From Scytonema hofmannii PCC 7110 (GTDB lineage Bacteria; Cyanobacteriota; Cyanobacteriia; Cyanobacteriales; Nostocaceae): a stretch of DNA of 64,000 nucleotides. The translations under genes and the position numbers were made by a program. Shown in pieces: positions 10,001-17,478 of this stretch (the first letter of the stretch is position 1; every line of letters starts with the position of its first letter). The notes beneath the pieces were generated by a model. It was not told where the DNA came from, did not search any database, and saw only the letters and a list, made by a program, of their open reading frames with translations. Location of the stretch: positions 3,103,421-3,167,420 of the forward strand of contig NZ_KQ976354.1 of NCBI RefSeq assembly GCF_000346485.2, written 5' to 3'.

Positions 10001-10322
10001 CTTCTGGTAAAAAAGCAATTGTAGCTACCTTCATGCCTTCATTTAATGTTTCTGTCCAAGCAGGTAAATTGATTTGATCGACTAGAGAAACAGGAGCAAC
10101 AGCACGGCGAGCATCTTCTAATGTCAATCCATCCCAAGCTAGGCGATTTTCAAACTTTTTGTCATCTCCTCTAGCAGTAGATTCACGCCATTTTTCTATC
10201 CTGGTCTTTACTAAATCATCAAATTTTTTTGTACTATTTACTACAAATTTAGAGCTAAGACGCTCAGATAGTGTACTAGCTTGTTCTACAATACTAACTA
10301 ATTGTTTACGAGAAAATTCCAT
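7044..10322 (-). CDS. lanM: Class II lanthipeptide synthetase (LanM) with altered zinc site
   Basis: A 1092-residue cytoplasmic bifunctional RiPP enzyme. The N-terminal dehydratase domain (about 100-620) phosphorylates and eliminates Ser/Thr; VYKPKGLHIDEAYFNFL and NDCHVENLIACGEHPVIIDLET (about 370-392) are its kinase-like signatures. The C-terminal LanC-like domain (about 690-1085) shows GFSHGASGIAYALLRL and Cys1004-Cys1005-Gly (RLCCGNFG). LanC domains hold zinc with a WCxG cysteine plus the later Cys pair or Cys-His. Here the first motif reads GWNHGAAG, so Asn959 (codon 7446-7448) stands where Cys is expected. Its spacing to the CC pair (45) fits that of CCG-type enzymes. Four NHLP precursors lie just upstream on the same strand, and all lack Cys. 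Ring formation is therefore doubtful; dehydration is likely intact. Start is the ATG at 10320-10322. Confidence 0.95.
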   Translation of the reverse strand: MEFSRKQLVSIVEQASTLSERLSSKFVVNSTKKFDDLVKTRIEKWRESTARGDDKKFENRLAWDGLTLEDARRAVAPVSLVDQINLPAWTETLNEGMKVATIAFLPEVQYSCIDLQEPIPFEELFLPFVYIARQKLAARTGQNYHQLSDTAHAMLERRLLIAFSEIGAHAAEIKFSGFRATRQSAIAYILKQSENTVSRDRYEAFIKQMLNDNGLIAFFQEYPVLARHLATKINFWLDAVEEFLSQLATDYTKIQQIFQPDADLGQVVEIKCNLSDPHNDHHTVMIITFASGLKLVYKPKGLHIDEAYFNFLSWFNQQEIDLPFKCLKILNRPNYGWVEFVESSPCEDKKAVQRFYQRTGMLLGLLYILRGNDCHVENLIACGEHPVIIDLETIMHPRIKEKENSNQPQTALELALQFLVQNSVLQTHLLPQWHLALGGKLVYDLSPLAVNDEQDTKYEHPIFIDINTDTMHLKYEPVPIDFGNSHLPSLGETYVSPDNYVENLIIGFQKIYRLIISHQEVLLSANSPLLNFYHQRIRLLFRGTQTYASILNNAQRPEYLKDGIDYNIKLELLSRAYLTEETKPLFWPLLQQELCSMVQMDIPYFSAFTDSNQLFAGLSTVSFADCMAPTYPDVVTRIQQLSETDLTRQIEVIRGAFDTSIGNDLEGTLSVSLGQPESTPENITPLSQEQCLEQAIAIAKKIQLQTFYADDSAAWIGLEYVPTVKRFQLKVLGYHLYDGSCGIALFLAALWTVTKDNQYRSLALKGLQPLRQYLENLSPEKPTELTESVNIGACVGLGSIIYALVQISNLLDEPTLLDNAKQVASLITTEIISKDQELNISSGSAGAILSFLALHKATGEAMYLELAITCGNHILKQEIASDVGIKTWDTAEKKLLAGFSHGASGIAYALLRLYDITLAGSFFLGAKEAIAYERSLFVPEAGNWMGLSDTNNSFTTGWNHGAAGIVLARLGSLAVLDTSEIRQEVEIGLNTTQKSSFDRVDRLCCGNFGIIDILLEASNRLSRPSLLKDAQQRAASVVSKAQQNGSFYLFSRHYNDMYNPSLFNGMAGIGYGLLRLSYPKLLPSILLFDCCS

Positions 10323-10382
10323 AAGATATCCAAAAAGTGTTGATTCTATAGATTGACTTGTTGAAGTCGATGAAACGCTGTT

Positions 10383-10427
10383 TCAAAAAAACTTAGTAAA
10401 CTGTTGTGCATTAACAATGCACAACAG
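10383..10427 (-). terminator. Hairpin between precursor genes and lanM, probable partial terminator
   Basis: A perfect 12-bp stem (CTGTTGTGCATT and its complement, 10401-10412 and 10416-10427) with a three-base loop. On the minus strand a run of seven T follows about ten bases later. It sits after the last precursor and before lanM, where a leaky terminator would give more precursor than enzyme. Confidence 0.65.
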
Positions 10428-10511
10428 TAAAGCAGAAGGCAAGAAGCCGCAGCTTTATCAATCACCTAAGCAATTGTTAGCTTTACCCTAGGTTGCAGTA
10501 AGACAGAATTT

Positions 10512-10865
10512 CTAGCTAAACCATCCCTTAATTGCTTTTGATATTTTTGGGGCTTGTTTAACAGTATATATTGTAACAACTGTAAAGAGAACTCCTCCCG
10601 CTACAGCCTCTAATTCAGACTCAGAAAGAACACCGTCACGAATCAGTTCATCAATATCAATTGGCAACAATAAATAGAGATGCTTTGGACTTTGTTGTAG
10701 AACCTGAACTGTTAAATCTTCTGGTAACTCTGCACCTAGTTCTTCTGACAACAGTGCTTTAGGATTACTTAACAAGCGTTGCTTATAAGCAGGGTCTTCT
10801 ATTGCTTTAGCAATGATGCGCTCTTGTAAATCTTGAGGATTTAAGGCTTCAGAATTTGTAGTCAT
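10512..10865 (-). CDS. NHLP-leader RiPP precursor 1
   Basis: A 117-residue precursor. The leader (1-91) is of the nitrile-hydratase-like type: LQERIIAKAIEDPAYKQRLL, then LPEDLTVQVLQQSPKHLYLL, ending in ELEAVAGG, the expected C39 cleavage site. The core is 26 residues, begins VLFTVVTIYTV and ends IKGWFS, with three Thr and two Ser but no Cys. The leader is very similar to those of the next three genes while the cores differ, the pattern of a precursor family sharing one modifying enzyme (the downstream LanM). AGGAGA precedes the ATG. Confidence 0.88.
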   Translation of the reverse strand: MTTNSEALNPQDLQERIIAKAIEDPAYKQRLLSNPKALLSEELGAELPEDLTVQVLQQSPKHLYLLLPIDIDELIRDGVLSESELEAVAGGVLFTVVTIYTVKQAPKISKAIKGWFS

Positions 10866-10895
10866 GATTGATTCTCCTGTAGTAGATAAACTCTT

Positions 10896-11282
10896 TTATT
10901 TTTTCCGTTTCAGTTGCGCCGTCTTTCTAAGAGAATATTCGATAGAATACTGTATGCTTGTAAAAATAGATACTTGAGCAGCTGTGTTTGCAACTAGCGA
11001 AAGTACCCCTCCTCCTGCTACAGCCTCTAGTTCTGATTCAGAAAGAATACCCTCACGAACTAGTTCATCAATATCAAATGGCAACAACAAATAGAGTTGC
11101 TTTGGACTCTGTTGTAAAACCTGAACTGACAAATCTGCTGGTAACTCAATATCTAACTCTTCTTCTAATACTGCTTTGGCATCGCTTAATAAACGTTGTT
11201 TATAAGCAGGGTTTTCTATCGCCTTAGCAATGATACGCTCTTGCAAATCTTGGGAATTTAATGCTTCAGAATTTGTAGTCAT
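10896..11282 (-). CDS. NHLP-leader RiPP precursor 2
   Basis: A 128-residue precursor with a leader nearly the same as precursor 1 (MTTNSEALNSQDLQERIIAK), ending ELEAVAGG. The core of about 37 residues starts GVLSLVANTAAQVSIFTSIQ and ends in a basic tail (LKRKK). It is rich in Ser and Thr and lacks Cys. The gene lies 30 bases upstream of precursor 1 with no clear terminator between them, so the two are probably co-transcribed. Confidence 0.87.
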   Translation of the reverse strand: MTTNSEALNSQDLQERIIAKAIENPAYKQRLLSDAKAVLEEELDIELPADLSVQVLQQSPKQLYLLLPFDIDELVREGILSESELEAVAGGGVLSLVANTAAQVSIFTSIQYSIEYSLRKTAQLKRKK

Positions 11283-11362
11283 GGTTGATTACTCAAGTGA
11301 ATAATTGTTGTGTTTTCTACAGGTAATGTAGTGTTAAGGAATTAAAAAATGCAAAATTATTG

Positions 11363-11402
11363 TTTAATAGTGTGCATTAGGAACGTAACACACACTATTA
11401 AA
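11363..11402 (-). terminator. Hairpin after precursor 3
   Basis: Arms TTTAATAGTGTG (11363-11374) and its exact complement (11391-11402) around a 16-base loop, between the stop of precursor 3 and the start of precursor 2. No strong T-run follows, so it may stabilise or attenuate the transcript rather than end it. Confidence 0.45.
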
Positions 11403-11429
11403 TTTGCAGATATTAATTCTTAATTCTTA

Positions 11430-11855
11430 TTACCCTTTTCGGCTTCTTACGGCACTATACAAGGCACTAGCAAGAGAGGTCACTGTTGCAACAACACCTG
11501 ACACACCTTGGGAAACATCTGATTTGCTTTTTGCATTAACACTGTTATGCAAAGCCTTTGTCACTTTGATAAGTCTAGCGCTACCACCTGCTACTGCTTC
11601 TAGTTCTTCTTGAGTGATTAGACCTTCACGAATCATATCATCAATATCCACTGGTAACAATAGATAAAGATGTTTTGCACTTTGCTGTAGCACTTGAATT
11701 GTGACATCTTCTCCTAATTTGTCACCTAACTCTTCTTCTACTACTGCTTTAGCATCACTCAACAAACGCTGTTTGTAATTAGGGTCTTCTATTGCTTTGA
11801 CAATAATGCGCTCTTCTAAAGTTTGGGAATTAAATTCTTCAAAGTTCGTAGTCAT
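11430..11855 (-). CDS. NHLP-leader RiPP precursor 3
   Basis: I chose the ATG at 11855, giving 141 residues that begin MTTNFEEFNSQTLEERIIVK and align with the sister leaders; GGAG lies before it. The longer frame to 11918 adds a non-homologous stretch. The leader ends ELEAVAGG. The core of about 50 residues starts SARLIKVTKALHNSVNAKSK, holds many Ser/Thr, ends SAVRSRKG, and has no Cys. Confidence 0.87.
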   Translation of the reverse strand: MTTNFEEFNSQTLEERIIVKAIEDPNYKQRLLSDAKAVVEEELGDKLGEDVTIQVLQQSAKHLYLLLPVDIDDMIREGLITQEELEAVAGGSARLIKVTKALHNSVNAKSKSDVSQGVSGVVATVTSLASALYSAVRSRKG

Positions 11856-12033
11856 GGTTGATTCTCCAATGTGATTGGTGTATTTGAGAATACATTTGAT
11901 AGATATCAAATGGTTCAAAGTTAAGGAGTCACGATTAAAAGACTCATTTCATCTAGCTTTGAGGCTAAAATTCTATACCTCATTCAGGTTGTAAGCAACT
12001 GCTTTTTGCTTAATTTCTACTAATTTTTCTTTG

Positions 12034-12060
12034 AAAAAAGTGAATCTAAGCTTAGATTTA
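12034..12060 (-). terminator. Probable terminator after precursor 4
   Basis: A 16-bp perfect palindrome (AATCTAAGCTTAGATT, 12043-12058) is followed on the minus strand by CAC and six T. It lies about 90 bases beyond the stop of precursor 4, before precursor 3. Confidence 0.5.
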
Positions 12061-12142
12061 CTGTAAGAATTCAAGAAAATTTAGAAGATTTTGATGTTAT
12101 TTATTGTATTACAAGAAACTTGAGAAAGTTCCTCTGCCATTT

Positions 12143-12556
12143 CTATTTAGGAGGGGTAGTAGCTCTTCGTGATAAGACAACTGTGCTTACAATAGCTACT
12201 GCACTCTTTAAACCGGCTTCAATGTTTTTTAGGTTCCGTGATGTTTGTTTGAAATCTATGGAAGTACTTCTAATAATAGATCTACCACCTGCTACCACTT
12301 CTAATTCTTCTTGAGAGATCAAACCATCACGAATCATTTCATCAATATCTGCTGGTAACAACAAATAAAGATTTTTTGCACTTTGCTGCAACACCTCAAT
12401 GGTGATATTTTCTCCTAATTTGTCGCCTAACTCTTCTTCTACTACTGCTTTAGCATTGCTGATTAAGCGCTGCTTGTAAGCTGGATCTTCCATAGCCTTG
12501 GTAATAATGCGCTCTTCCAAAGTTTGAGGATTAAGCTCTTCAGAAGTCTTAGTCAT
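12143..12556 (-). CDS. NHLP-leader RiPP precursor 4
   Basis: A 137-residue precursor that begins MTKTSEELNPQTLEERIITK and ends its leader with ELEVVAGG. The core of about 46 residues starts RSIIRSTSIDFKQTSRNLKN and ends RRATTPPK. It is Ser/Thr- and Arg/Lys-rich and has no Cys. GGAG precedes the ATG. It is the first gene of the precursor-lanM group, so the group's promoter is probably upstream of 12556. Confidence 0.87.
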   Translation of the reverse strand: MTKTSEELNPQTLEERIITKAMEDPAYKQRLISNAKAVVEEELGDKLGENITIEVLQQSAKNLYLLLPADIDEMIRDGLISQEELEVVAGGRSIIRSTSIDFKQTSRNLKNIEAGLKSAVAIVSTVVLSRRATTPPK

Positions 12557-12761
12557 AATTGAATCTCCAATTTATTAAGGTTGTTCCAATCAGGTAAATT
12601 GTACTGGCAGAATGAGTTGCAGTTGTTTATCTCTGATTACCTTTATATTAAATGTATTAACTAAAGCTGTAAATCTCAAATATTTAGTATTAACTACTTT
12701 TTATTTATTTCTATTTAATCTAAAAAATCTTAGTCAAGAGCAAGGATACTGGTTAAATATC

Positions 12762-12853
12762 AATACTACTCGGATAAGCAGAAATTAGAACCCCGATTTC
12801 TTGACTAAACCGGGGTTCTGACACCTCAATTATTGTATTCCTTGAAGTCTTTT
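12762..12853. repeat. MITE-like element of the CCCGGTTT hairpin family
   Basis: Begins CAATACTACTCGGATAAGC and contains a 13-bp hairpin with one mismatch (12787-12799 with 12807-12819), followed by TGACACCTCAATTAT. The same parts in the same order occur at 44112-44204, so this is a repeat unit of about 90 bp. The remaining 12557-12915 spacer holds no gene that I can see. Confidence 0.7.
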
Positions 12854-12915
12854 CCTCACGATTGCATTTTTGATTTCCTGAAAGATTACATTGTATGAGA
12901 AGAAAAAAACTTGAT

Positions 12916-14382
12916 TTACTGAATGAAGCCCTGCTTAAAAATTTCGTTTAAGTAATACAATGTTTCAGTTAAATCAATTTCCTTTTCTTTTTCCAGTAAC
13001 AATGCTATTTCTCCAGCAGTTAGACACTTTTTGAATGTCAATTCAACTATTTCTTTAAGCTGTGGTGTGCTATTAAAGCTGTGCTTCACCGAGCGAGATA
13101 ACAAGTAAAAATTATCTTCAGATTTCTCATATTTTAAGTCGAGTCGAAACTGTATCCGATCTTCCAAGCTCAACGTTAGTGGCATATGCTTCTTAATCAT
13201 TTGCTTTAAAACTGTATGCAGTTCGGAAGCCGTACTAAAGGTAGCTTTATCGTAAACACGATAGCCTAGTGGCCATGTTTCATCGGCATTACATGGACTG
13301 ACAAGCTGAACACTAAGGTCTACCATGTTTAACAAGAACCCAGAAACACAAGCAATAGTGTCAGAAACACCAGAATCAGAAGAAAGAAAATGATTTGACG
13401 TTTCTATTCGCTTGCGAAAACGCTCCTCACGCGCTCTCCCAGCGTAGGCTTTCACGCCCAAAGCCTCATCATTTTGGCAAATAAGCTCAACAGACATCAA
13501 TTCTTCAGCACTAAACTCCTCATGAACTCTATTAAACTCTTTTAGAGTTAGGAGGGAAAAACGTTCCACTTCGCCATTTTTTTCTTTAGACAACTTCAAT
13601 AGGTTTTTAGTTCGTTGGGGATTCCTTATTGCCGATGCTGTAGTAGTCTGGGGAAATTTACCTAAGATTGCATGAAAATCAATCAAGAACTGCTCATAAT
13701 CTGGATTGTCTAGAGGATCGGTTGCCCAATAACAAAATCCTTGACTTGCTCCTGTACCCATAACTTCCTTGAGAACCTCTAGTACTTCACGCCAAAGACG
13801 AGCATTTTCTTGACTGTAATAAAAGATACCTTCTAAACGCGGCGCTGCTACTCCACAAAACCAACATCCAACTGAACAGCCTTTGGAAAGCTCTATAGCG
13901 AAAGGGGAATGAACAATACTATGCGCTTTTTCAAAACCAAATTCGCTAAATGTACGGCGGATTTGGCGCTCTCGCCAGCCTCTAAATAACGGGTCAAGTG
14001 GAACTGCTTGTTCCCGTATCTTATTCTGGTATTGGATGCTCTCACTGATATATGCGTCGTATTGTTTTACTTTAAGAGGAACTGGTGTATCTGGCTCATA
14101 AGTTTTGAGAAACTCCATATCCCATAAGAGCCTAATTTCTTCTGGATCTATGTCAAGGTTATATTTACGCGTAACGCCATAAGGATCAAACGGAAGTGTT
14201 TCTCGAAATTGACGATCGGCTGACCATCTTTCGAGAAACCGTTTGATCTTTGCTATAGTTGCGACATAATCTGTATCAAGATTCTTTTGCTCACTCAACA
14301 AGAGTTTTATATCCCCTGTTTGTAATCCTTGTTCGATAGACATGGTTGTCATTTTCCAATCTATTTTGTCTGGTATTTGCAT
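12916..14382 (-). CDS. PoyD/OspD-type radical SAM peptide epimerase 1
   Basis: A 488-residue radical SAM protein. The cluster motif is GCSVGCWFCGVAAPR (C169, C173, C176; CxxxCxxC), in the form seen in PoyD/OspD epimerases that convert L- to D-residues in RiPP cores. Later conserved parts are GFCYWATDPLDNPDYE, PQTTTA, IACVSGFLLNMVDLSV and LVSPCNADETWPLGYRVYD; the two Cys here are candidates for the H-atom donor. Residues 45-85 (ERWSADRQFRETLPFDPYGV) resemble an NHLP leader. The gene lies between the LanM-precursor group and the Val/Asn-rich precursor at 14799 and could serve either. The exact start is unsure since no good ribosome site is visible; inner ATGs are at codons 11 and 14. Confidence 0.88.
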   Translation of the reverse strand: MQIPDKIDWKMTTMSIEQGLQTGDIKLLLSEQKNLDTDYVATIAKIKRFLERWSADRQFRETLPFDPYGVTRKYNLDIDPEEIRLLWDMEFLKTYEPDTPVPLKVKQYDAYISESIQYQNKIREQAVPLDPLFRGWRERQIRRTFSEFGFEKAHSIVHSPFAIELSKGCSVGCWFCGVAAPRLEGIFYYSQENARLWREVLEVLKEVMGTGASQGFCYWATDPLDNPDYEQFLIDFHAILGKFPQTTTASAIRNPQRTKNLLKLSKEKNGEVERFSLLTLKEFNRVHEEFSAEELMSVELICQNDEALGVKAYAGRAREERFRKRIETSNHFLSSDSGVSDTIACVSGFLLNMVDLSVQLVSPCNADETWPLGYRVYDKATFSTASELHTVLKQMIKKHMPLTLSLEDRIQFRLDLKYEKSEDNFYLLSRSVKHSFNSTPQLKEIVELTFKKCLTAGEIALLLEKEKEIDLTETLYYLNEIFKQGFIQ

Positions 14383-14798
14383 ATCTCATCGCCCGGTATT
14401 TTTATAAAATTGGGATGCTCTTCTCTCAGAAAAAAATAATCAGAGTCAGATTTTAGAACCCTGATTTAATCAAACGTGAGTTCTGAGGAGTGCTTTGTCG
14501 AACTCATGTTAATCAAAGTTTGCAGCTTTAGCAAAAGCCCGTAACTTTTTCAGTTATTGCACTCTCCTAGAGTGATAAAATTAACGCTCGTAAGGAGAAA
14601 GAAGGAAGACCGTGCGTTGTATCCCCATCAATAAATTGAGGGGATTTTCAGAGTGAAAAACCTTTATGAATCCATCAATAAATTGAGGGGCTTTTGACCC
14701 ATTTGTCAGAAGAAAGAGAGTTAGACTTTGAGATATAAACGAAAATCCCAACCTTCTTCCCTCTTTCCTCTTCCTTCTTCCTTATTTTGGTAAGATAA
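14383..14798. repeat. Spacer with two copies of a short palindromic repeat
   Basis: CCATCAATAAATTGAGGGG occurs at 14625-14643 and again at 14672-14690. Each copy can fold (CCCC..TCAAT with ATTGAGGGG). A pyrimidine-rich stretch follows at 14750-14780. No open frame of interest is seen. With only two copies this is not a CRISPR array. Confidence 0.6.
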
Positions 14799-15317
14799 TT
14801 ACCCTCTTACAAAAACTTTAGTTTTTGCTGCTACAGCTGAGTTGACAGCTACAAGTACCTGTTTATTAACTACCACCTGCGAATTGACAACTGATGGTAT
14901 TCGTCGAACGCCTCCCTGTAGTGCTTCCATTTCTTCCAGAGTCGATGCAGTAAGAAAATCAGCATTTTCACTTTTATACTCAGGAGGAGCAGATAAAACA
15001 ATATATTGCCAATTTTCAGTATTCTGAACAAGAACTATTTCTTTTCCTGGCTGGAGCGACAGGGATTGTATGAATACCATCAGTTCATTATAGTCATGAG
15101 TAGAAAAATCTTCCGAAAGAATAAAGTATTGGCGCTTCAAGGTGTTTTCTACTACCTGAATTTCTATTGTTTCAGGAATATTTTCTACACCAGCTTCTTG
15201 TAAAATTCTTTTTGGTTCAGCAATAAACGTTGTTTTATATTGTAAATCTCCCCAAGCTTTTGCAATTGTATCTGCAATAATAATTCTGTTTTGATGACTG
15301 TTAAACCAAGTAGCCAT
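14799..15317 (-). CDS. Proteusin-like NHLP precursor with Val/Asn-rich core
   Basis: A 172-residue protein. Residues 10-75 look like an NHLP leader (ADTIAKAWGDLQYKTTFIAE, then IPETIEIQVVENTLKRQYFI). About 60 further residues lead to TLEEMEALQGG, the likely cleavage site. The 36-residue core starts VRRIPSVVNSQVVV and ends KTKVFVRG. It is built mostly of Val, Asn, Ala and Ser, has no Cys, and recalls polytheonamide-type cores that PoyD-like enzymes epimerise into alternating D/L helices. An epimerase gene is directly downstream on the same strand. GGAG precedes the ATG. The leader is longer than in the other precursors here. Confidence 0.8.
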   Translation of the reverse strand: MATWFNSHQNRIIIADTIAKAWGDLQYKTTFIAEPKRILQEAGVENIPETIEIQVVENTLKRQYFILSEDFSTHDYNELMVFIQSLSLQPGKEIVLVQNTENWQYIVLSAPPEYKSENADFLTASTLEEMEALQGGVRRIPSVVNSQVVVNKQVLVAVNSAVAAKTKVFVRG

Positions 15318-15453
15318 TTTGTTGCTCCGTTAGTAAAAGAGTGTTGTTAATAAATCAGTATATGAGTAAAAAAATAATTTTCAATGCCATATTTTTAGTC
15401 ACTAGTAACTTATTTATGAGTCACTTATTTATGTAATTAAAAATCATTCTTAA

Positions 15454-15605
15454 AATTTATTTTTTGGGATTCCTTAAAGGATTTCCAAGAAATAAATTAC
15501 CACTACTTGTGGGACGGGCGTCCCCGCCCGTCTTATACTAGTGGCGGGCTGTGAGCACCAGACCACAAGAAATTTTGGGAGAATTTATTCTTTGGGATTC
15601 CCTAA
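15454..15605. repeat. Repeat-flanked palindromic element ending in the next gene's stop codon
   Basis: A 24-bp direct repeat, 22 of 24 identical, lies at 15454-15477 and 15582-15605. Between the copies is a GC-rich hairpin (GACGGGCG, 15513-15520, with 15525-15532) that stands out from the AT-rich surroundings. The second copy overlaps the stop codon of the gene at 15602. It is probably a small dispersed cyanobacterial element. Confidence 0.6.
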
Positions 15606-16627
15606 GTTTGAGGTTGTCGAAGGAGTCGTAATAATTGAGAGGGGTTGATTTGATTCATACTCAATCCGTAACGAATCATATCGCTATAGATATTGAGATA
15701 TTCAATCTCAGCAGGAGAAAGTTTACCTTTTTTTATGGCGGCGATCGCAGCATCAATTTCTTCTCGGTTCGTTACACCCATCAGTGCGACATCTACACAG
15801 TTTTGTGATAGAGAATAACGATAAAAATCAGGTACGTCAGGTCGCCAACACCACTCAGGTAATGTTGAAGGTGGAATGTAGAGGGGACCTGAATGAGAGC
15901 CTATAGATTTAAAGGTAAGGACTCCCGGACGTTGTGGATCTTGTGAATCTAAATTTGCAAATATTTTTTTCTGTGCTGTTCGATGAGCAGCATTATGTCT
16001 CACCATCACCACATCTAAAAAAGGACTGTTTAGCCATTCTTGAGCGCGATCGAGATTGTGAAATGATGCACCAATATAGCGAACAGCACCCATCTTTTTA
16101 AGGCGTTCAGATACACCATAGGTCTCTTCTACATATTTTTGATATACCGTATTTGGACCTCGCAGATAAGGAGAATGATCTAAGCAATCTTTTATGACTG
16201 CACTGTCGCGATCGCCAACCCATCCCCAAAATAATACATCAATGTAATCAATCCCTAATTCTTCAAACTGATCTGTAAGAGTACCAAATAAAGATTCTGG
16301 ACTCTTAATATAGGTGACAGCTGCTAAAACTACTTTTTCTCGAACAGAAGAGCCGCGCCCACAAAGTTGGTGCAACCCATATGCCATATTTTGATAAATG
16401 AAATGATGCAAATCACTGGAATAGAAAAAAAGGTTAATTCCTTGGTCAAAAGCATAGAGTGTATCTTCACTCGAAATACCACCTCCGCCGCCTATTCCCA
16501 AACAACTTACTGTTAAATCAGTACGACCTAGTTTGCGATAAAAAGGTAGAGGATATTTTTGTGAAAGAAGATTGCTTTCACTAGATAGACTATTATCAGA
16601 TTTAACTACAGAAATGGTCTGTTCCAT
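15602..16627 (-). CDS. Aldo/keto-reductase-like protein lacking the catalytic tetrad
   Basis: A 341-residue protein with the AKR barrel pattern: YRKLGRTDLTVSCLGIGGGG, a strand with LTDQFEELGIDYIDVLFWGW, then MGAVRYIGASFHN and SQNCVDVALMGVTNREEIDA. The catalytic Asp-Tyr-Lys-His of AKRs is not seen. The DTAxxYG segment reads FYSSDLHHF, the LATK segment reads LAAVT, and the His position reads WGW. The protein may bind NADPH or a peptide without classical carbonyl reduction. It lies between the proteusin-like precursor and the NRPS group, all on the minus strand, so a role in peptide maturation is possible but unproven. Confidence 0.8.
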   Translation of the reverse strand: MEQTISVVKSDNSLSSESNLLSQKYPLPFYRKLGRTDLTVSCLGIGGGGGISSEDTLYAFDQGINLFFYSSDLHHFIYQNMAYGLHQLCGRGSSVREKVVLAAVTYIKSPESLFGTLTDQFEELGIDYIDVLFWGWVGDRDSAVIKDCLDHSPYLRGPNTVYQKYVEETYGVSERLKKMGAVRYIGASFHNLDRAQEWLNSPFLDVVMVRHNAAHRTAQKKIFANLDSQDPQRPGVLTFKSIGSHSGPLYIPPSTLPEWCWRPDVPDFYRYSLSQNCVDVALMGVTNREEIDAAIAAIKKGKLSPAEIEYLNIYSDMIRYGLSMNQINPSQLLRLLRQPQT

Positions 16628-16732
16628 AAACCTAAGTTTTGATTAATTTAAAACGTACTAAAAGGACGTTGACTTTGTCAAAAAATATGCTATTTGAGAC
16701 CTTCAAAGCAGGGAAGAAGAGCTTTATTCATA

Positions 16733-17470
16733 TTATCGTTTGTCGATAATAGTAGTTGTTGCTTGTGGCGATAAGCCAACACAAGCTGCTAGTTGCTCTA
16801 AAGCGACTCGTTCGCGTGTATTCGTATTTAGCATTTCTGTCACGGCTGCAACAAAATCAGGATTGGCAATATGATTAATTGTCCTTCGAGGGTTTGTTTG
16901 AGGATGGAGACTTGCGACACGCAAATCGCCAGTCAATTTTTGCATCTGGTAAGCGGCAATTATCGAGGCTTGACGTGCTTGCAAATAGTCAACGTAAGAT
17001 TGTACAACAGCTACTCGTTTTAAACGCTTTTCTTCATTCCAACGAGTTTTGACAACAGATAATTGTTTGGTTGCAGTAAAGATTTTAATCGGGTCGATTG
17101 TGACAGTTATGGATAGCTCTTCATCGCTTATAAACGAGTTATCGGTTGATGTAGATAATTCGAGAGTCATTAGGTCATTAAAGGAACTTAATCCCATTGC
17201 AGCTTTTGTCTCCTGTATTTGAGCAGAATTACGTTCAGCAATGGTAACGAGTTCATCAATATTTTTGATATCCTGCTGTGTAATCTCAATTTGGAGGGCT
17301 TCAATTTCATTATTGGTATTGGAATTGTCTTTGGATGCAATTACTCTCAGAGGCATACCGACAAGTGTAGCGGTAAAAAATATTGTGAAACTTTGAACAA
17401 AACCTCTGAAAAGCCATTTTGACAATATCCTGGTGGAAAAAGAGAATGCAAATTTATTCTGCTTCATCAT
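16733..17470 (-). CDS. TolC-like periplasmic or outer-membrane protein, short form
   Basis: About 245 residues with an N-terminal hydrophobic segment (FVQSFTIFFTATLVGMPLRV) ending near SKD, consistent with a signal peptide. IDELVTIAERNSAQIQETKA and, near the end, RVALEQLAACVGLSPQ resemble repeats of outer-membrane efflux proteins, though the length is about half of a full TolC. It starts eight bases after the large NRPS-like gene, so the two are probably co-translated, and it may help export that product. I used the ATG at 17470, next to AAGGAA; a TTG at 17473 is also possible. Confidence 0.6.
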   Translation of the reverse strand: MMKQNKFAFSFSTRILSKWLFRGFVQSFTIFFTATLVGMPLRVIASKDNSNTNNEIEALQIEITQQDIKNIDELVTIAERNSAQIQETKAAMGLSSFNDLMTLELSTSTDNSFISDEELSITVTIDPIKIFTATKQLSVVKTRWNEEKRLKRVAVVQSYVDYLQARQASIIAAYQMQKLTGDLRVASLHPQTNPRRTINHIANPDFVAAVTEMLNTNTRERVALEQLAACVGLSPQATTTIIDKR

Positions 17471-17478
17471 CAATTCCT

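Noticed and set aside
14625-14690. Possible CRISPR array start
   Set aside because: Only two repeat copies with a single short spacer, each self-complementary. No third copy and no cas genes.
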